7,518 bases of DNA from JBHEKP01 sp041859375 (GTDB lineage Bacteria > Hydrogenedentota > Hydrogenedentia > Hydrogenedentales > CAITNO01), in contig JBHEKP010000346.1 of assembly GCA_041859375.1 (NCBI GenBank), positions 1 through 7,518 of the forward strand, in the 5' to 3' direction. Positions 1 through 6,392 of this stretch are shown here, piece by piece (position 1 is the stretch's first letter; each line of letters begins with the position of its first letter). The position numbers and the translations under genes are program-made. Under the pieces are notes generated by a model. That model saw nothing but the letters and a program-made list of their open reading frames with translations. It was not told where the DNA came from and did no database searches.

Positions 1-1
1 G

Positions 2-571
2 CTGAAAGAATTCGACTTCGGCCCCGGCGACTTCAAGGTGTGCGGTGGACTGCTCTACTTCACCGCCGAGTCGCGGGAGGATTACAACACGAGAATCTGG
101 GCCAGCGACGGAGCGACGACCTACAAGGTGGACGGTTTCAGCTACAGGCCCTGGGGTTTGGCGAATTTGAACGGCAAACTTCTCTACGTCGCCCTTTACG
201 ACGACAATGAAAGCAAGACCCACTGCGGCCTCTTTGCGACGACCGGCGCCGGCGGAGCCCTGCTCGCCGTGATCAACCCGACCCTTTTCTACGGCTACGG
301 CGACTATGCGGCGGTCGTGGACGACGTCATGTTCTTCACCGCCGAAAACAGCCACGGCGGCGTGGGCCTGTGGAAGAGCGACGGCACCGCCCCCGGCACC
401 ATGATGGTGAGCGACATCACCCCCGTGCCCGTGGGAATAGCCCCCGCCGACCTCACCGCCTGCGGTGGCAAACTGTACTTCTCCGCGGGTGACGAGGCGC
501 ACGGCCACCAGTTGTGGACCAGCGACGGCACCCCCGAAGGCACGCTGCCCGTCAGTTGCCCGACGCCCTGA
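2..571 (+). CDS. ELWxxDGT-repeat (hyalin/ELK-like) protein, 3' part
   Basis: The gene enters from the left edge, so its start is not visible; 189 C-terminal residues can be read. Four repeats of 45-48 residues end in a recognisable motif: IWASDGA (visible residues 32-38), LFATTGA (77-83), LWKSDGT (123-129) and LWTSDGT (171-177). Each is preceded by a beta strand of the type LYFTA, LYVAL, MFFTA or LYFSA. This is the ELWxxDGT repeat of large bacterial extracellular proteins, thought to fold as beta-propeller blades. The second copy is degenerate. No enzymatic residues, membrane anchor or sorting domain follow the last repeat; the protein simply ends SCPTP. A GTG at 38 lies in mid-repeat and is not a real start. 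An extracellular surface or structural role is inferred from the family. It converges on the secreted-protein gene that ends at 608. Confidence 0.85.
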   Translation: MKEFDFGPGDFKVCGGLLYFTAESREDYNTRIWASDGATTYKVDGFSYRPWGLANLNGKLLYVALYDDNESKTHCGLFATTGAGGALLAVINPTLFYGYGDYAAVVDDVMFFTAENSHGGVGLWKSDGTAPGTMMVSDITPVPVGIAPADLTACGGKLYFSAGDEAHGHQLWTSDGTPEGTLPVSCPTP

Positions 572-610
572 AGGCAGCCGCCGCGCGGGGCGCGGCGGAG
601 GAATGCCTCA
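569..610. terminator. Hairpin between two convergent genes, possible bidirectional terminator
   Basis: A perfect 9-bp GC stem pairs CCGCCGCGC (578-586) with GCGCGGCGG (590-598) around a GGG loop. An outer stem pairs TGaAGGCA (569-576, one bulged A) with TGCCTCA (604-610). The outer arms contain the TGA stop of the + strand gene and the TGA stop of the - strand gene. There is no T-run on either side, so it is not a classical intrinsic terminator. Its position between convergent stops still suggests a role in ending or protecting both transcripts. Confidence 0.5.
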
Positions 611-2059
611 GGAATAGGTGAAGTATGCGGTGGCCCTGCATGGGGTGCCGCAGCGCACCCGCACCCAGTGCGCCGAAAACCCGTCGGGAAATTCGTGGTG
701 CCCATACCCTCCTGCGGCCACGGTGAGGGTGTCGTAAACCGCCCAGGTGCCGTCCCCGAGGAAATCCACCTCAATGGTGAAACGGGCCGCCTCCGGCGAG
801 TCGTGCCGCAGGTGCAGGCATTTCTTGTCAAACCCGGTCATCAGGTACGGGTCCGAGGGGGTGTCCACCGCCACCTCCGTGTCCTGCCAGGGGCCGCCCC
901 AGCCCTTCGGCTTGCCCATGCCCCAAAGCGTGTCCATGTTGCCGAACCACAGCCCGGACTGCGGTTGGCCTGTGGCGTTGTCCGTCTGGTCGCCCGCCAT
1001 GACAAAAAGGCCGCGCCAGCAGCAGAAATCGGGGACAATGCGCAGGTGTGCGCAAATGGGGCGGATCCCCCACACGTTTCCACCATACACGAGCGGCGGC
1101 AGTTCATAGAACATGCCGTGCAGGTCCATCAGATAGCGTTCCGTCTGCGCCTCCCGGATGCGCATCCATTCCGTGTTCCACGTGTGGTCGTAGGCCTGGC
1201 TGGCCTTGGGAAGAAGGTAGCGCGACCATTTGCCGTCGTGCAGCACGCGCAGGATGCAGCTCGACTTGTTCCAGCCCGCGGCGTAGAGCGTGTTGCCGTA
1301 GCGGCTCCCGGCCTTTGGGTTTTGTTTCCCCGACACCTCCACAAAGGGGTTCCGCTCAAGCACCGTCCACGTTTTCCCGTCCCACTCGGCCAGGCAGCCC
1401 GAGGACCGCGCGCCCAGGTATTCCTCCTCCTCGTAGGTGTTGTTCGCCGCCACCACGCGGCCCTGCGCCGTGAAGCACCCCTTGAAGTGCGGCTGCCCCG
1501 TTATGCCGAGTTCTTTCACGAGGTCCGCGATCTGCCGCGCCTCCAGCGTCTTCAGATCAACCTCAAAGAACAGGCCCTCCATGGTCAGAAAGTACGCCAT
1601 GCTTTCCGGGCGCTCCAGATGGCGCGCCGTGGCCGTCAGGCGGTGCCTCCTGAGCGCGTCAATTGTGCGCACATTGCCCTGCGCGTCTATCACATGCGGG
1701 CCGATGATTGCCTGGCCCGTCTCCCAGTGGACCATGCGGTTCGCAAAAGTGCCCGTCACCGACGCTGGATGGGGGCGCATGGTCATGTCGGCGCTGATCT
1801 CGTAGAGGCCGATGCCCTCCCCCTTGATGTGCGCCACATATCCGATGGCCCACAGCCTGTCCGCCCATGGAATCAGCGCCCCGATGCCGGTTTCGCTGTC
1901 GCTGCCCGTGCCGGGCGCGCATACCGTCATTCCCGGAAAGACCCCGTCCACCTGAAGCGGCGGCGGGAACGCCTGCGGGGCGGGTGTTCCGGGCTCCGCG
2001 CCAAGGCTGAGGACGGCAATGGTGAGGCAAAATAGTGGTGCCATGCTGGTGTGCTCCAT
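608..2059 (-). CDS. Secreted protein of unknown function, probable beta-propeller with C-terminal beta domain
   Basis: This 483-residue protein is one I cannot name. Residues 6-21 (MAPLFCLTIAVLSLGA) form a short hydrophobic signal-like segment, followed by a Pro/Ala-rich linker, so export is likely. The body has repeated short beta-type blocks, such as RLWAIGYVA (68-76), MEGLFFEVD (160-168), NTLYAAGWN (256-264) and RGLFVMAGD (349-357), as in beta-propellers. A distinct region follows: GLWFGNMDTLWGMGKP (369-384), then PSDPYLMTGFDKK (401-413), and a C-terminal beta-rich segment (about 414-483) with HWVRVRC and CRATAYF. No catalytic motif is recognised. Eleven cysteines fit an exported, possibly disulfide-bonded protein. 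I chose ATG 2059; ATG 2044 has a better-spaced GGAG and starts directly at the hydrophobic segment, and is an equal candidate. It is the last gene of the - strand row, 66 bp after the TPR glycosyltransferase stop. Confidence 0.8.
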   Translation of the reverse strand: MEHTSMAPLFCLTIAVLSLGAEPGTPAPQAFPPPLQVDGVFPGMTVCAPGTGSDSETGIGALIPWADRLWAIGYVAHIKGEGIGLYEISADMTMRPHPASVTGTFANRMVHWETGQAIIGPHVIDAQGNVRTIDALRRHRLTATARHLERPESMAYFLTMEGLFFEVDLKTLEARQIADLVKELGITGQPHFKGCFTAQGRVVAANNTYEEEEYLGARSSGCLAEWDGKTWTVLERNPFVEVSGKQNPKAGSRYGNTLYAAGWNKSSCILRVLHDGKWSRYLLPKASQAYDHTWNTEWMRIREAQTERYLMDLHGMFYELPPLVYGGNVWGIRPICAHLRIVPDFCCWRGLFVMAGDQTDNATGQPQSGLWFGNMDTLWGMGKPKGWGGPWQDTEVAVDTPSDPYLMTGFDKKCLHLRHDSPEAARFTIEVDFLGDGTWAVYDTLTVAAGGYGHHEFPDGFSAHWVRVRCGTPCRATAYFTYS

Positions 2060-2068
2060 TCTTCCCTG

Positions 2069-2074
2069 ATTATA
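2069..2074 (-). promoter_or_regulatory. Perfect TATAAT -10 box before the secreted-protein gene
   Basis: Read on the - strand, this hexamer is exactly TATAAT in otherwise GC-rich DNA. The -35 side is poor: the best hexamer at 18-bp spacing is ATGCAA (2093-2098), with 3 of 6 matches. A transcript starting 6-8 bases downstream would begin about 2 bases before ATG 2059. That would leave a proper ribosome site only for ATG 2044 (GGAG at 2054-2057, 9 bases away). A 9-bp GGAAcTTCC palindrome (2080-2088 region) sits in the -35/-10 spacer. Confidence 0.45.
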
Positions 2075-2125
2075 GGGGCGGAAGTTCCTCCATTGCATGC
2101 CGGGGACGCGGTGCGGGGGGGTGCC

Positions 2126-4804
2126 CTACCGGGCGGCGCCTTCCAGGGCGGCGGCCCGGGCGAGAAGCGCGTCCGCCTCCCCCTGGCGGCCCAGTTTTGC
2201 CAGGGCACCCGCCAGGTTTTTCATGGCGGGGACGCAGTTTGGATCCACCTCCAGCGCCTTCCCGAGGGGGGCGGCGGCGCCCTCGAAATCCCCCAGCCGC
2301 ATCAGGCAGCCGCCGAGGTTGACGAGGGCGGCAAGGTTGCCGGGCTCCTTTTCCAGCGCCCCGGCCAGGCGCGCTTTCGCCTCCTCAAGCCTGCCCTGGT
2401 CAAGCATCAGCTTTCCCATGTTAATCAGCGACGGGACGTCGCCGGGGTTGGCCGCCAGCGCGCGGTTCAGAAAGCCCTCCGCCTCCCCGGCCTTGCCCTC
2501 GTTCACGCACAGCGCGCCCAGGTTGCCCAGCAGCACCGTATTGTCCGGCGCGGCGGCCAGCGCCTTTTCCAGGTGGGGCCTGGCCTCGCCGTTCCGGCCC
2601 TGCCCGACCAGCAGCACCCCCAGCGCCCCGAGAATGTTCGGGTCGTCCGGCTTCTTTGCCAGCGCCCGCGACAGCAGGTCTTCGGCCTCCCCAAGCCTGC
2701 CCTGGCCCGCGCGGATTTTGCCCAGGTTGTGGAGTGTGTTGGCGTCGCCGGGCTCCAGCTCCAGGGCTTTTTCAAAAAACTCCCCGGCCTCCCCGTTCCG
2801 CCCCCGGTCCATGGCGATGACGCCGAGGTTGTGCGCGGCGGCGTGGGATTTCGGGTCAAGCCCGCGCGCCTTTTCAAAGAAGGCCGCCGCCTCGTCCCGC
2901 CGGTCTTCCGCCATGCGCAGCACGCCGAGGTTGACCAGGGCGTTGATGTCGTCGGCCTTCAGTTTCAGCGCCCTGTCCAGCAGGGCGTTGGCGTCACCGA
3001 AGCGTTTCTCCCCCGTGGCGATTTTGCCCAGGTTGATCAGGGCGTTCACGTTTCCGGGGCTCAGTTCCAGCGCCCGTTCAAGGCGTTTGCGCGCCTCCCC
3101 GTTTTCACCCAGCGTCATGTGCAGCACGCCAAGGTTGACCAGGGCGTTGACGTTGTTTGGGCTTTTGCCCAGCGCCTTGTCCAGGCACTCGCGCGCCTCC
3201 CCGTGCCGCCCCTCCAGGGTGAGCAGGTTGCCCAGGTTCGTGAGCGCGTTCACATGGTCGGATTTCAGGCTCAGCGCGCGGGTCAGCAGCGCCAGGGCCT
3301 CCGCCCGGTTGCCTTTTCGTATCTGGAGCATTCCGAGGTTGTTGAGCGCGTTCGTCTCCGCCGGGTCCAGCTCAAGGGCGCGCCGCAGCCGCGCCTCAAC
3401 CTCCCCGTCGTCCGCGCCCTGCTCGAAAAGGTGGAAGCCCAGGTTGTTGTGGGCGAGGCCGCTTTCCCATCCCGTGGCGATGGCATGGCGGAAAAGGGTG
3501 CCGCTGTCGCGCCAGTGGGAGGTCTGCACCGCGGCGCACAGGGCGTATGCGGCGGTGGCGGCCGCCGCCGCCGCGGCCAGGGCGCGTTTCGGCATGCGCC
3601 ACGCCCCGGCGAGGTCCGCCGCCCCCCATGCCGCCATGATGTACAGGCCGATGGAGGGGATGTATGTGTAGCGGTCCGCGTGGGAGAATTTGCCCGCCTG
3701 CACCAGCTCGATGACGGGCACCAGCGTGCCGATGTACCAGAGCCAGCCCGTAATCAGGTAGGGCTGGCGTCGGATGCGCGCCAGGCAGAACAGGGTGATC
3801 ACCGCCAGCACGAGCGCCGCGCCCGCCACCTGCCAGGCGGGCCGCCACACCGGGTGCGGGTAAAACACCGCTAGGTCCGTCGGCCAGACGGTTTTCGCAA
3901 GGTAAATGACGTACACCACGGCGGCGTTGGCGACGCGCGCCAAAACGGGCACGTTCTCGCCGAAGGAGAGGTTGTTGCCCGCCTGCTGCATCAGCATGGT
4001 GCTCGCGCTTGACGCGAGGGTGATGGCGAAGAGCGGAATTTTTTCCGCCACCCTGGGCGCGGCCGCGCGGATCAGCGCGCCGGGCGATTCCGCGTTTCCC
4101 ATCCTGCCGAGGGGCCAGTAGTCCAGCAGCAGCAGCACGCAGGGCAGCGTCACCACCATCGGCTTCGACATGAGCCCGAGGATGAATGCCCCCGCCACCG
4201 CCGCATACCACGCCGCGCCGCCGCGCCGCGCGTACCGCGCGTGGGCCGCCAGCGCCAGCATCCAGAAGAGCGCGCTGAGCACGTCCTTGCGCTCCGCCAC
4301 CCACGCCACCGACTCCACATGCAGCGGGTGCGCCGCGAAGAGCGCCGCCACCGCCGCGCTGGGCCAGAAGGCCCCGGTCAGCAGGCGCATTGCAAGGAAC
4401 AGCGCCGCCGACGCGGCGGCGTGGAACACCAGGTTGGTGAGGTGGTGCCCCCAGGGCCGCAGCCCGTAAAGGGTGCAGTCGAGCATGTGGGAGAGCCAGG
4501 TCAGCGGGTGGAAATAATAGGCGCGGTCCGTCACAAAGGCCCAGACAAGCCCGTCAAGGCTGAGCCCCGCGCGCACCTCCGCGTTGTCCGTCACATAGAG
4601 GGGGTCGTCGTAGTTGACAAAGTCATGCCAAAGCGTCTGGCCGTATATCGCGGCGCACAACACCACCAGCCCCGCGCAGACAAGCAGGACGGCCCGCCTT
4701 CCCGGTTCCCCGGAGGCGGGAGCGGGCGGGGCGGGCGAATCCGCCGCCTGTGCGGCGGCGGGGACGCCGGTGGGGCGGTTTTTGGCGGGCCTGACTCGTG
4801 CCAT
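2126..4804 (-). CDS. TMTC-like membrane glycosyltransferase (GT-C fold) with 13 C-terminal TPRs
   Basis: This 892-residue protein has three parts. Residues 1-37 are a Pro/Ala-rich cytoplasmic lead. Residues about 38-425 carry some 11 membrane segments. Residues about 448-892 are 13 tandem TPRs. The membrane part shows the hallmarks of bacterial relatives of animal TMTC proteins: FVNYDDPLYV (62-71, with the Asp pair in the first outer loop expected to be catalytic), YFHPLTWLSHMLDC (97-110), HPLHVESVAWVAERKDVL (159-176) and KFSHADRYTYIPSIGLYI (372-389). Such GT-C enzymes move a sugar from a polyprenyl-phosphate donor to an acceptor on the outer side of the membrane; animal TMTCs are O-mannosyltransferases. 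Donor and acceptor here are unknown. I chose ATG 4804 although no good Shine-Dalgarno precedes it (only GGCGGC next to the start). In-frame GTG 4822 and TTG 4840 are alternatives. It starts 55 bp after the oxidoreductase stop on the same strand. Confidence 0.88.
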   Translation of the reverse strand: MARVRPAKNRPTGVPAAAQAADSPAPPAPASGEPGRRAVLLVCAGLVVLCAAIYGQTLWHDFVNYDDPLYVTDNAEVRAGLSLDGLVWAFVTDRAYYFHPLTWLSHMLDCTLYGLRPWGHHLTNLVFHAAASAALFLAMRLLTGAFWPSAAVAALFAAHPLHVESVAWVAERKDVLSALFWMLALAAHARYARRGGAAWYAAVAGAFILGLMSKPMVVTLPCVLLLLDYWPLGRMGNAESPGALIRAAAPRVAEKIPLFAITLASSASTMLMQQAGNNLSFGENVPVLARVANAAVVYVIYLAKTVWPTDLAVFYPHPVWRPAWQVAGAALVLAVITLFCLARIRRQPYLITGWLWYIGTLVPVIELVQAGKFSHADRYTYIPSIGLYIMAAWGAADLAGAWRMPKRALAAAAAAATAAYALCAAVQTSHWRDSGTLFRHAIATGWESGLAHNNLGFHLFEQGADDGEVEARLRRALELDPAETNALNNLGMLQIRKGNRAEALALLTRALSLKSDHVNALTNLGNLLTLEGRHGEARECLDKALGKSPNNVNALVNLGVLHMTLGENGEARKRLERALELSPGNVNALINLGKIATGEKRFGDANALLDRALKLKADDINALVNLGVLRMAEDRRDEAAAFFEKARGLDPKSHAAAHNLGVIAMDRGRNGEAGEFFEKALELEPGDANTLHNLGKIRAGQGRLGEAEDLLSRALAKKPDDPNILGALGVLLVGQGRNGEARPHLEKALAAAPDNTVLLGNLGALCVNEGKAGEAEGFLNRALAANPGDVPSLINMGKLMLDQGRLEEAKARLAGALEKEPGNLAALVNLGGCLMRLGDFEGAAAPLGKALEVDPNCVPAMKNLAGALAKLGRQGEADALLARAAALEGAAR
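2129..3463 (-). repeat. 13 tandem TPR units, 102-bp period
   Basis: The 3' half of the glycosyltransferase gene encodes 13 in-register 34-residue units with no insertions after the first unit. The common pattern is NALxNLGxLxxxxGRxGEAxxxLxRALxLxPxD, with NLG or a close variant in nearly every unit. The first unit (residues 448-483) is two residues longer and the most divergent. The last ends at the C-terminus. The even spacing and shared wording point to growth by internal duplication. The DNA also repeats in part: blocks close to CCAGGTTGACCAGGGCGTT recur about every 102 bp on the + strand between 2920 and 3170. Confidence 0.85.
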
Positions 4805-4859
4805 GCCGCCAGTAAAACACACCCCCTGTTCCGGGCGCAACGCCGTCGGGCGCGCGGGC

Positions 4860-6197
4860 TTACAGCCCCTTCACGCGCCAGCCCCGGCGGTAGCGCCGCC
4901 GGAGATACTCGTTCGCGTCCCGGTTGTTGGCGAATTTCAGTTTTTCGGCGTTCCATTCGAGGGTCTTGCCCGGGAAACGGTTCGCCACGTTGCCCAGGAG
5001 CACGGCCTCCGTCAGGGGGCCCGCAAAGTCGAAGTTGGCCCCGGCCTTCTCCACGTTGCCCAGCGCCGCCTCCACGAATTCGTGGTAGTGGTCCAGCGGC
5101 TCCAGCGCGGGCTTGGGATAGTCCTTGAACTTCTCCTCGGGGTAAAGGTGGGGCGGCCCCACATGGGGGATGATCAGCGTCCCCTCTTCGCCGATGATCA
5201 TCGATCCGCTCGGCGGCAGCTCGTGGCCCTTGGGAAGGTGGGGCGACAGTCCGGTGTCGGGTTTCTTGCCCCCGTCCATCCAGACGGCGTTGATGGTCTT
5301 TCCGGCGGTCAGCGCCGTGCCCGGGAAGGCGTAGCGGAGAATTGTCCAGGCGGGGTACACCTCCTCGCTGACGCATTCGGCCTCGGCCGTGATGGTGAGC
5401 GGCGCGGCAATCTCAAGCGCGGTGAAGACCGGGTCGAAGATGTGGCAGCCGAAGTCGCCCGTGGCGCCGCCGCCGAAGTCGCGCCAGCACCGCCATTTGA
5501 AGGGGTGGTAGATGTCCTTTTTGTAGGGGCGCTTCGGCGCCACGCCGAGCCACAGGTCCCACTCGACGTGGGCCGGCACGGGATCCTGCCCCTTGGGGCG
5601 CCTCTTGTCGTCCGTCGTGTAGACCGCGCCGCACCAGGAGTGCCATTCCTTGACCCCGCCGATGGCGCCGTCCTTCAGCCATTTCACCGCCGTGCGGTAG
5701 AATTCGTGGGAGTGAATCTGGATGCCCATCTGCGAGGCCACGCCCTTTTCGCGCGCCGCCAGCGTCAGTTGCCGCGCCTCGTGCACGTCGTGGGTCAGCG
5801 GCTTCTCGCAGAAGACGTGGATGCCCTGCCGGATGGCCGTCATGGACGCGGGCGCGTGGGTGTGGTCGGGCGTGGACACGTTGACCGAGTCAATGTTCCC
5901 CTTCTCCTTGTCGAACATCTCCCGCCAGTCCCGGTACAGCCGCGCGCCCGGATATTTTTTCTCCGCCTTTTTCAGGGTTGCCTCGTCAATGTCGCACAGC
6001 GCGTAGACGTTGACCTTGCCGCTGCCCGCAATGCATTCCAGGTCATAGGCTCCCTGCCCGCCCACGCCGATGGCCGCGTGCTGCAGCTTTCCCGAAGGCG
6101 GCGCCGCAAGGCTCAGACGGGGAAGGATGAGCGGAAGGGCCGCGCCCGCGGCCGCCGCCTGCCTCAAAAAGGCCCGGCGCGTGATTTCTGGCTTCAT
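4860..6197 (-). CDS. Tat-exported Gfo/Idh/MocA family oxidoreductase
   Basis: This 445-residue protein is an NAD(P)-dependent oxidoreductase of the Gfo/Idh/MocA family, which acts on sugars, inositols and related polyols. A twin-arginine signal stands at the N-terminus (TRRAFLR, 6-12, then an Ala/Leu-rich stretch to about 31), so the folded enzyme with its cofactor is probably exported. The Rossmann motif is AIGVGGQGA (42-50), followed by ALCDIDEA (66-73). The family EKP motif lies at 131-133 after VFC. The catalytic region GGGATGDFGCHIFDP (242-256) provides Asp248 and His252. Length and order match exported homologues of Planctomycetota and similar bacteria. The start is fixed by AAAGGAG (6206-6212) 8 bases before ATG 6197 and by the Tat motif; the longer GTG start at 6302 would bury the signal. 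The substrate cannot be told from sequence. It is divergent from a second family member and upstream of the glycosyltransferase gene. Confidence 0.92.
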   Translation of the reverse strand: MKPEITRRAFLRQAAAAGAALPLILPRLSLAAPPSGKLQHAAIGVGGQGAYDLECIAGSGKVNVYALCDIDEATLKKAEKKYPGARLYRDWREMFDKEKGNIDSVNVSTPDHTHAPASMTAIRQGIHVFCEKPLTHDVHEARQLTLAAREKGVASQMGIQIHSHEFYRTAVKWLKDGAIGGVKEWHSWCGAVYTTDDKRRPKGQDPVPAHVEWDLWLGVAPKRPYKKDIYHPFKWRCWRDFGGGATGDFGCHIFDPVFTALEIAAPLTITAEAECVSEEVYPAWTILRYAFPGTALTAGKTINAVWMDGGKKPDTGLSPHLPKGHELPPSGSMIIGEEGTLIIPHVGPPHLYPEEKFKDYPKPALEPLDHYHEFVEAALGNVEKAGANFDFAGPLTEAVLLGNVANRFPGKTLEWNAEKLKFANNRDANEYLRRRYRRGWRVKGL

Positions 6198-6215
6198 GAC
6201 GGATGCTCCTTTGCC

Positions 6216-6246
6216 TGTGTTGTGCCTGCCTGCAAGGCCCAACACA
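6216..6246. promoter_or_regulatory. 31-bp inverted repeat ahead of the left oxidoreductase gene
   Basis: Arms TGTGTTGtGCC (6216-6226) and GGCcCAACACA (6236-6246) pair at 10 of 11 positions around a 9-base centre. It ends 3 bases before the AAAGGAG ribosome site of the left gene. It could be a repressor operator or, in the left-going transcript, a 5' leader hairpin next to the ribosome site. The TGTG/CACA ends resemble many operators, but no specific regulator is recognised. Confidence 0.5.
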
Positions 6247-6304
6247 ATAACGCCGGGGGGTGGTCCCAATGCAAACCGCGCGCGCCGCCGCCGTTTTTCC
6301 ACGC

Positions 6305-6333
6305 TTGACAGCCCCCGCGAAAGGGCTTATGCT
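6305..6333 (+). promoter_or_regulatory. Sigma-70-type promoter for the right oxidoreductase gene
   Basis: A perfect -35 box TTGACA (6305-6310) is followed, after an optimal 17-bp spacer, by TATGCT (6328-6333), which matches 4 of 6 -10 positions. Transcription would start near 6340, giving a leader of about 53 bases before ATG 6393. The spacer carries a small inverted repeat, AGCCC (6310-6314) and GGGCT (6323-6327), which could be a repressor site or chance. Confidence 0.65.
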
Positions 6334-6341
6334 TTGGCGGC

Positions 6342-6355
6342 GGACCGCGCGGTCC
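6342..6355. promoter_or_regulatory. 14-bp perfect palindrome at the predicted transcript start
   Basis: GGACCGCGCGGTCC is its own reverse complement. It lies 8-21 bases after the -10 box, so a bound protein would block the promoter. As RNA it could form a hairpin in the 5' leader, lengthened by GGC (6339-6341) and GCC (6357-6359) across one bulged C. The DNA is GC-rich, so short palindromes are less surprising here. Confidence 0.4.
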
Positions 6356-6392
6356 CGCCCCAACCACGGCCCAAGGCGCAAAGGAGAGGACA

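Larger units (their letters stand above)
6198..6392. promoter_or_regulatory. Divergent intergenic control region, 195 bp
   Basis: This stretch separates two divergently read oxidoreductase genes. From left to right it holds the ribosome site of the left gene (6206-6212), a 31-bp inverted repeat (6216-6246), a GC-alternating run (6277-6292), a near-consensus promoter pointing right (6305-6333), a 14-bp palindrome at the expected transcript start (6342-6355), and the ribosome site of the right gene (6381-6388). I see no convincing promoter pointing left; only TATTGT (4 of 6) without a good -35 box. Confidence 0.6.

Noticed and set aside
668..2035. 455-codon open frame on the + strand opposite the secreted protein
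   Set aside because: Arg/His/Val-rich shadow without domains; the - strand product has a signal segment and orderly beta-type repeats.
2051..3874. Very long open frame on the + strand opposite the glycosyltransferase gene (also 2097-3671)
   Set aside because: The product is rich in Arg, Gln, Val and Pro repeats that mirror the TPR codons on the other strand. It is a by-product of high GC and the 102-bp repeat; the - strand frame has clear family motifs.
4832..4853. Direct repeat CGGGCGC (4832-4838 and 4847-4853) between the oxidoreductase and glycosyltransferase genes
   Set aside because: Seven bases in DNA this GC-rich is expected by chance; no promoter or terminator element accompanies it.
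6198..6302. N-terminal extension of the first oxidoreductase to GTG 6302
   Set aside because: It would put 35 Arg/Gly-rich residues before the Tat signal and overrun the intergenic repeats, while ATG 6197 has a well-placed AAAGGAG.
4614..6308. 564-codon open frame on the + strand opposite the first oxidoreductase
   Set aside because: No recognisable domains and Arg/Val/Gly-rich composition; the - strand has a full Gfo/Idh/MocA protein with Tat signal and ribosome site.
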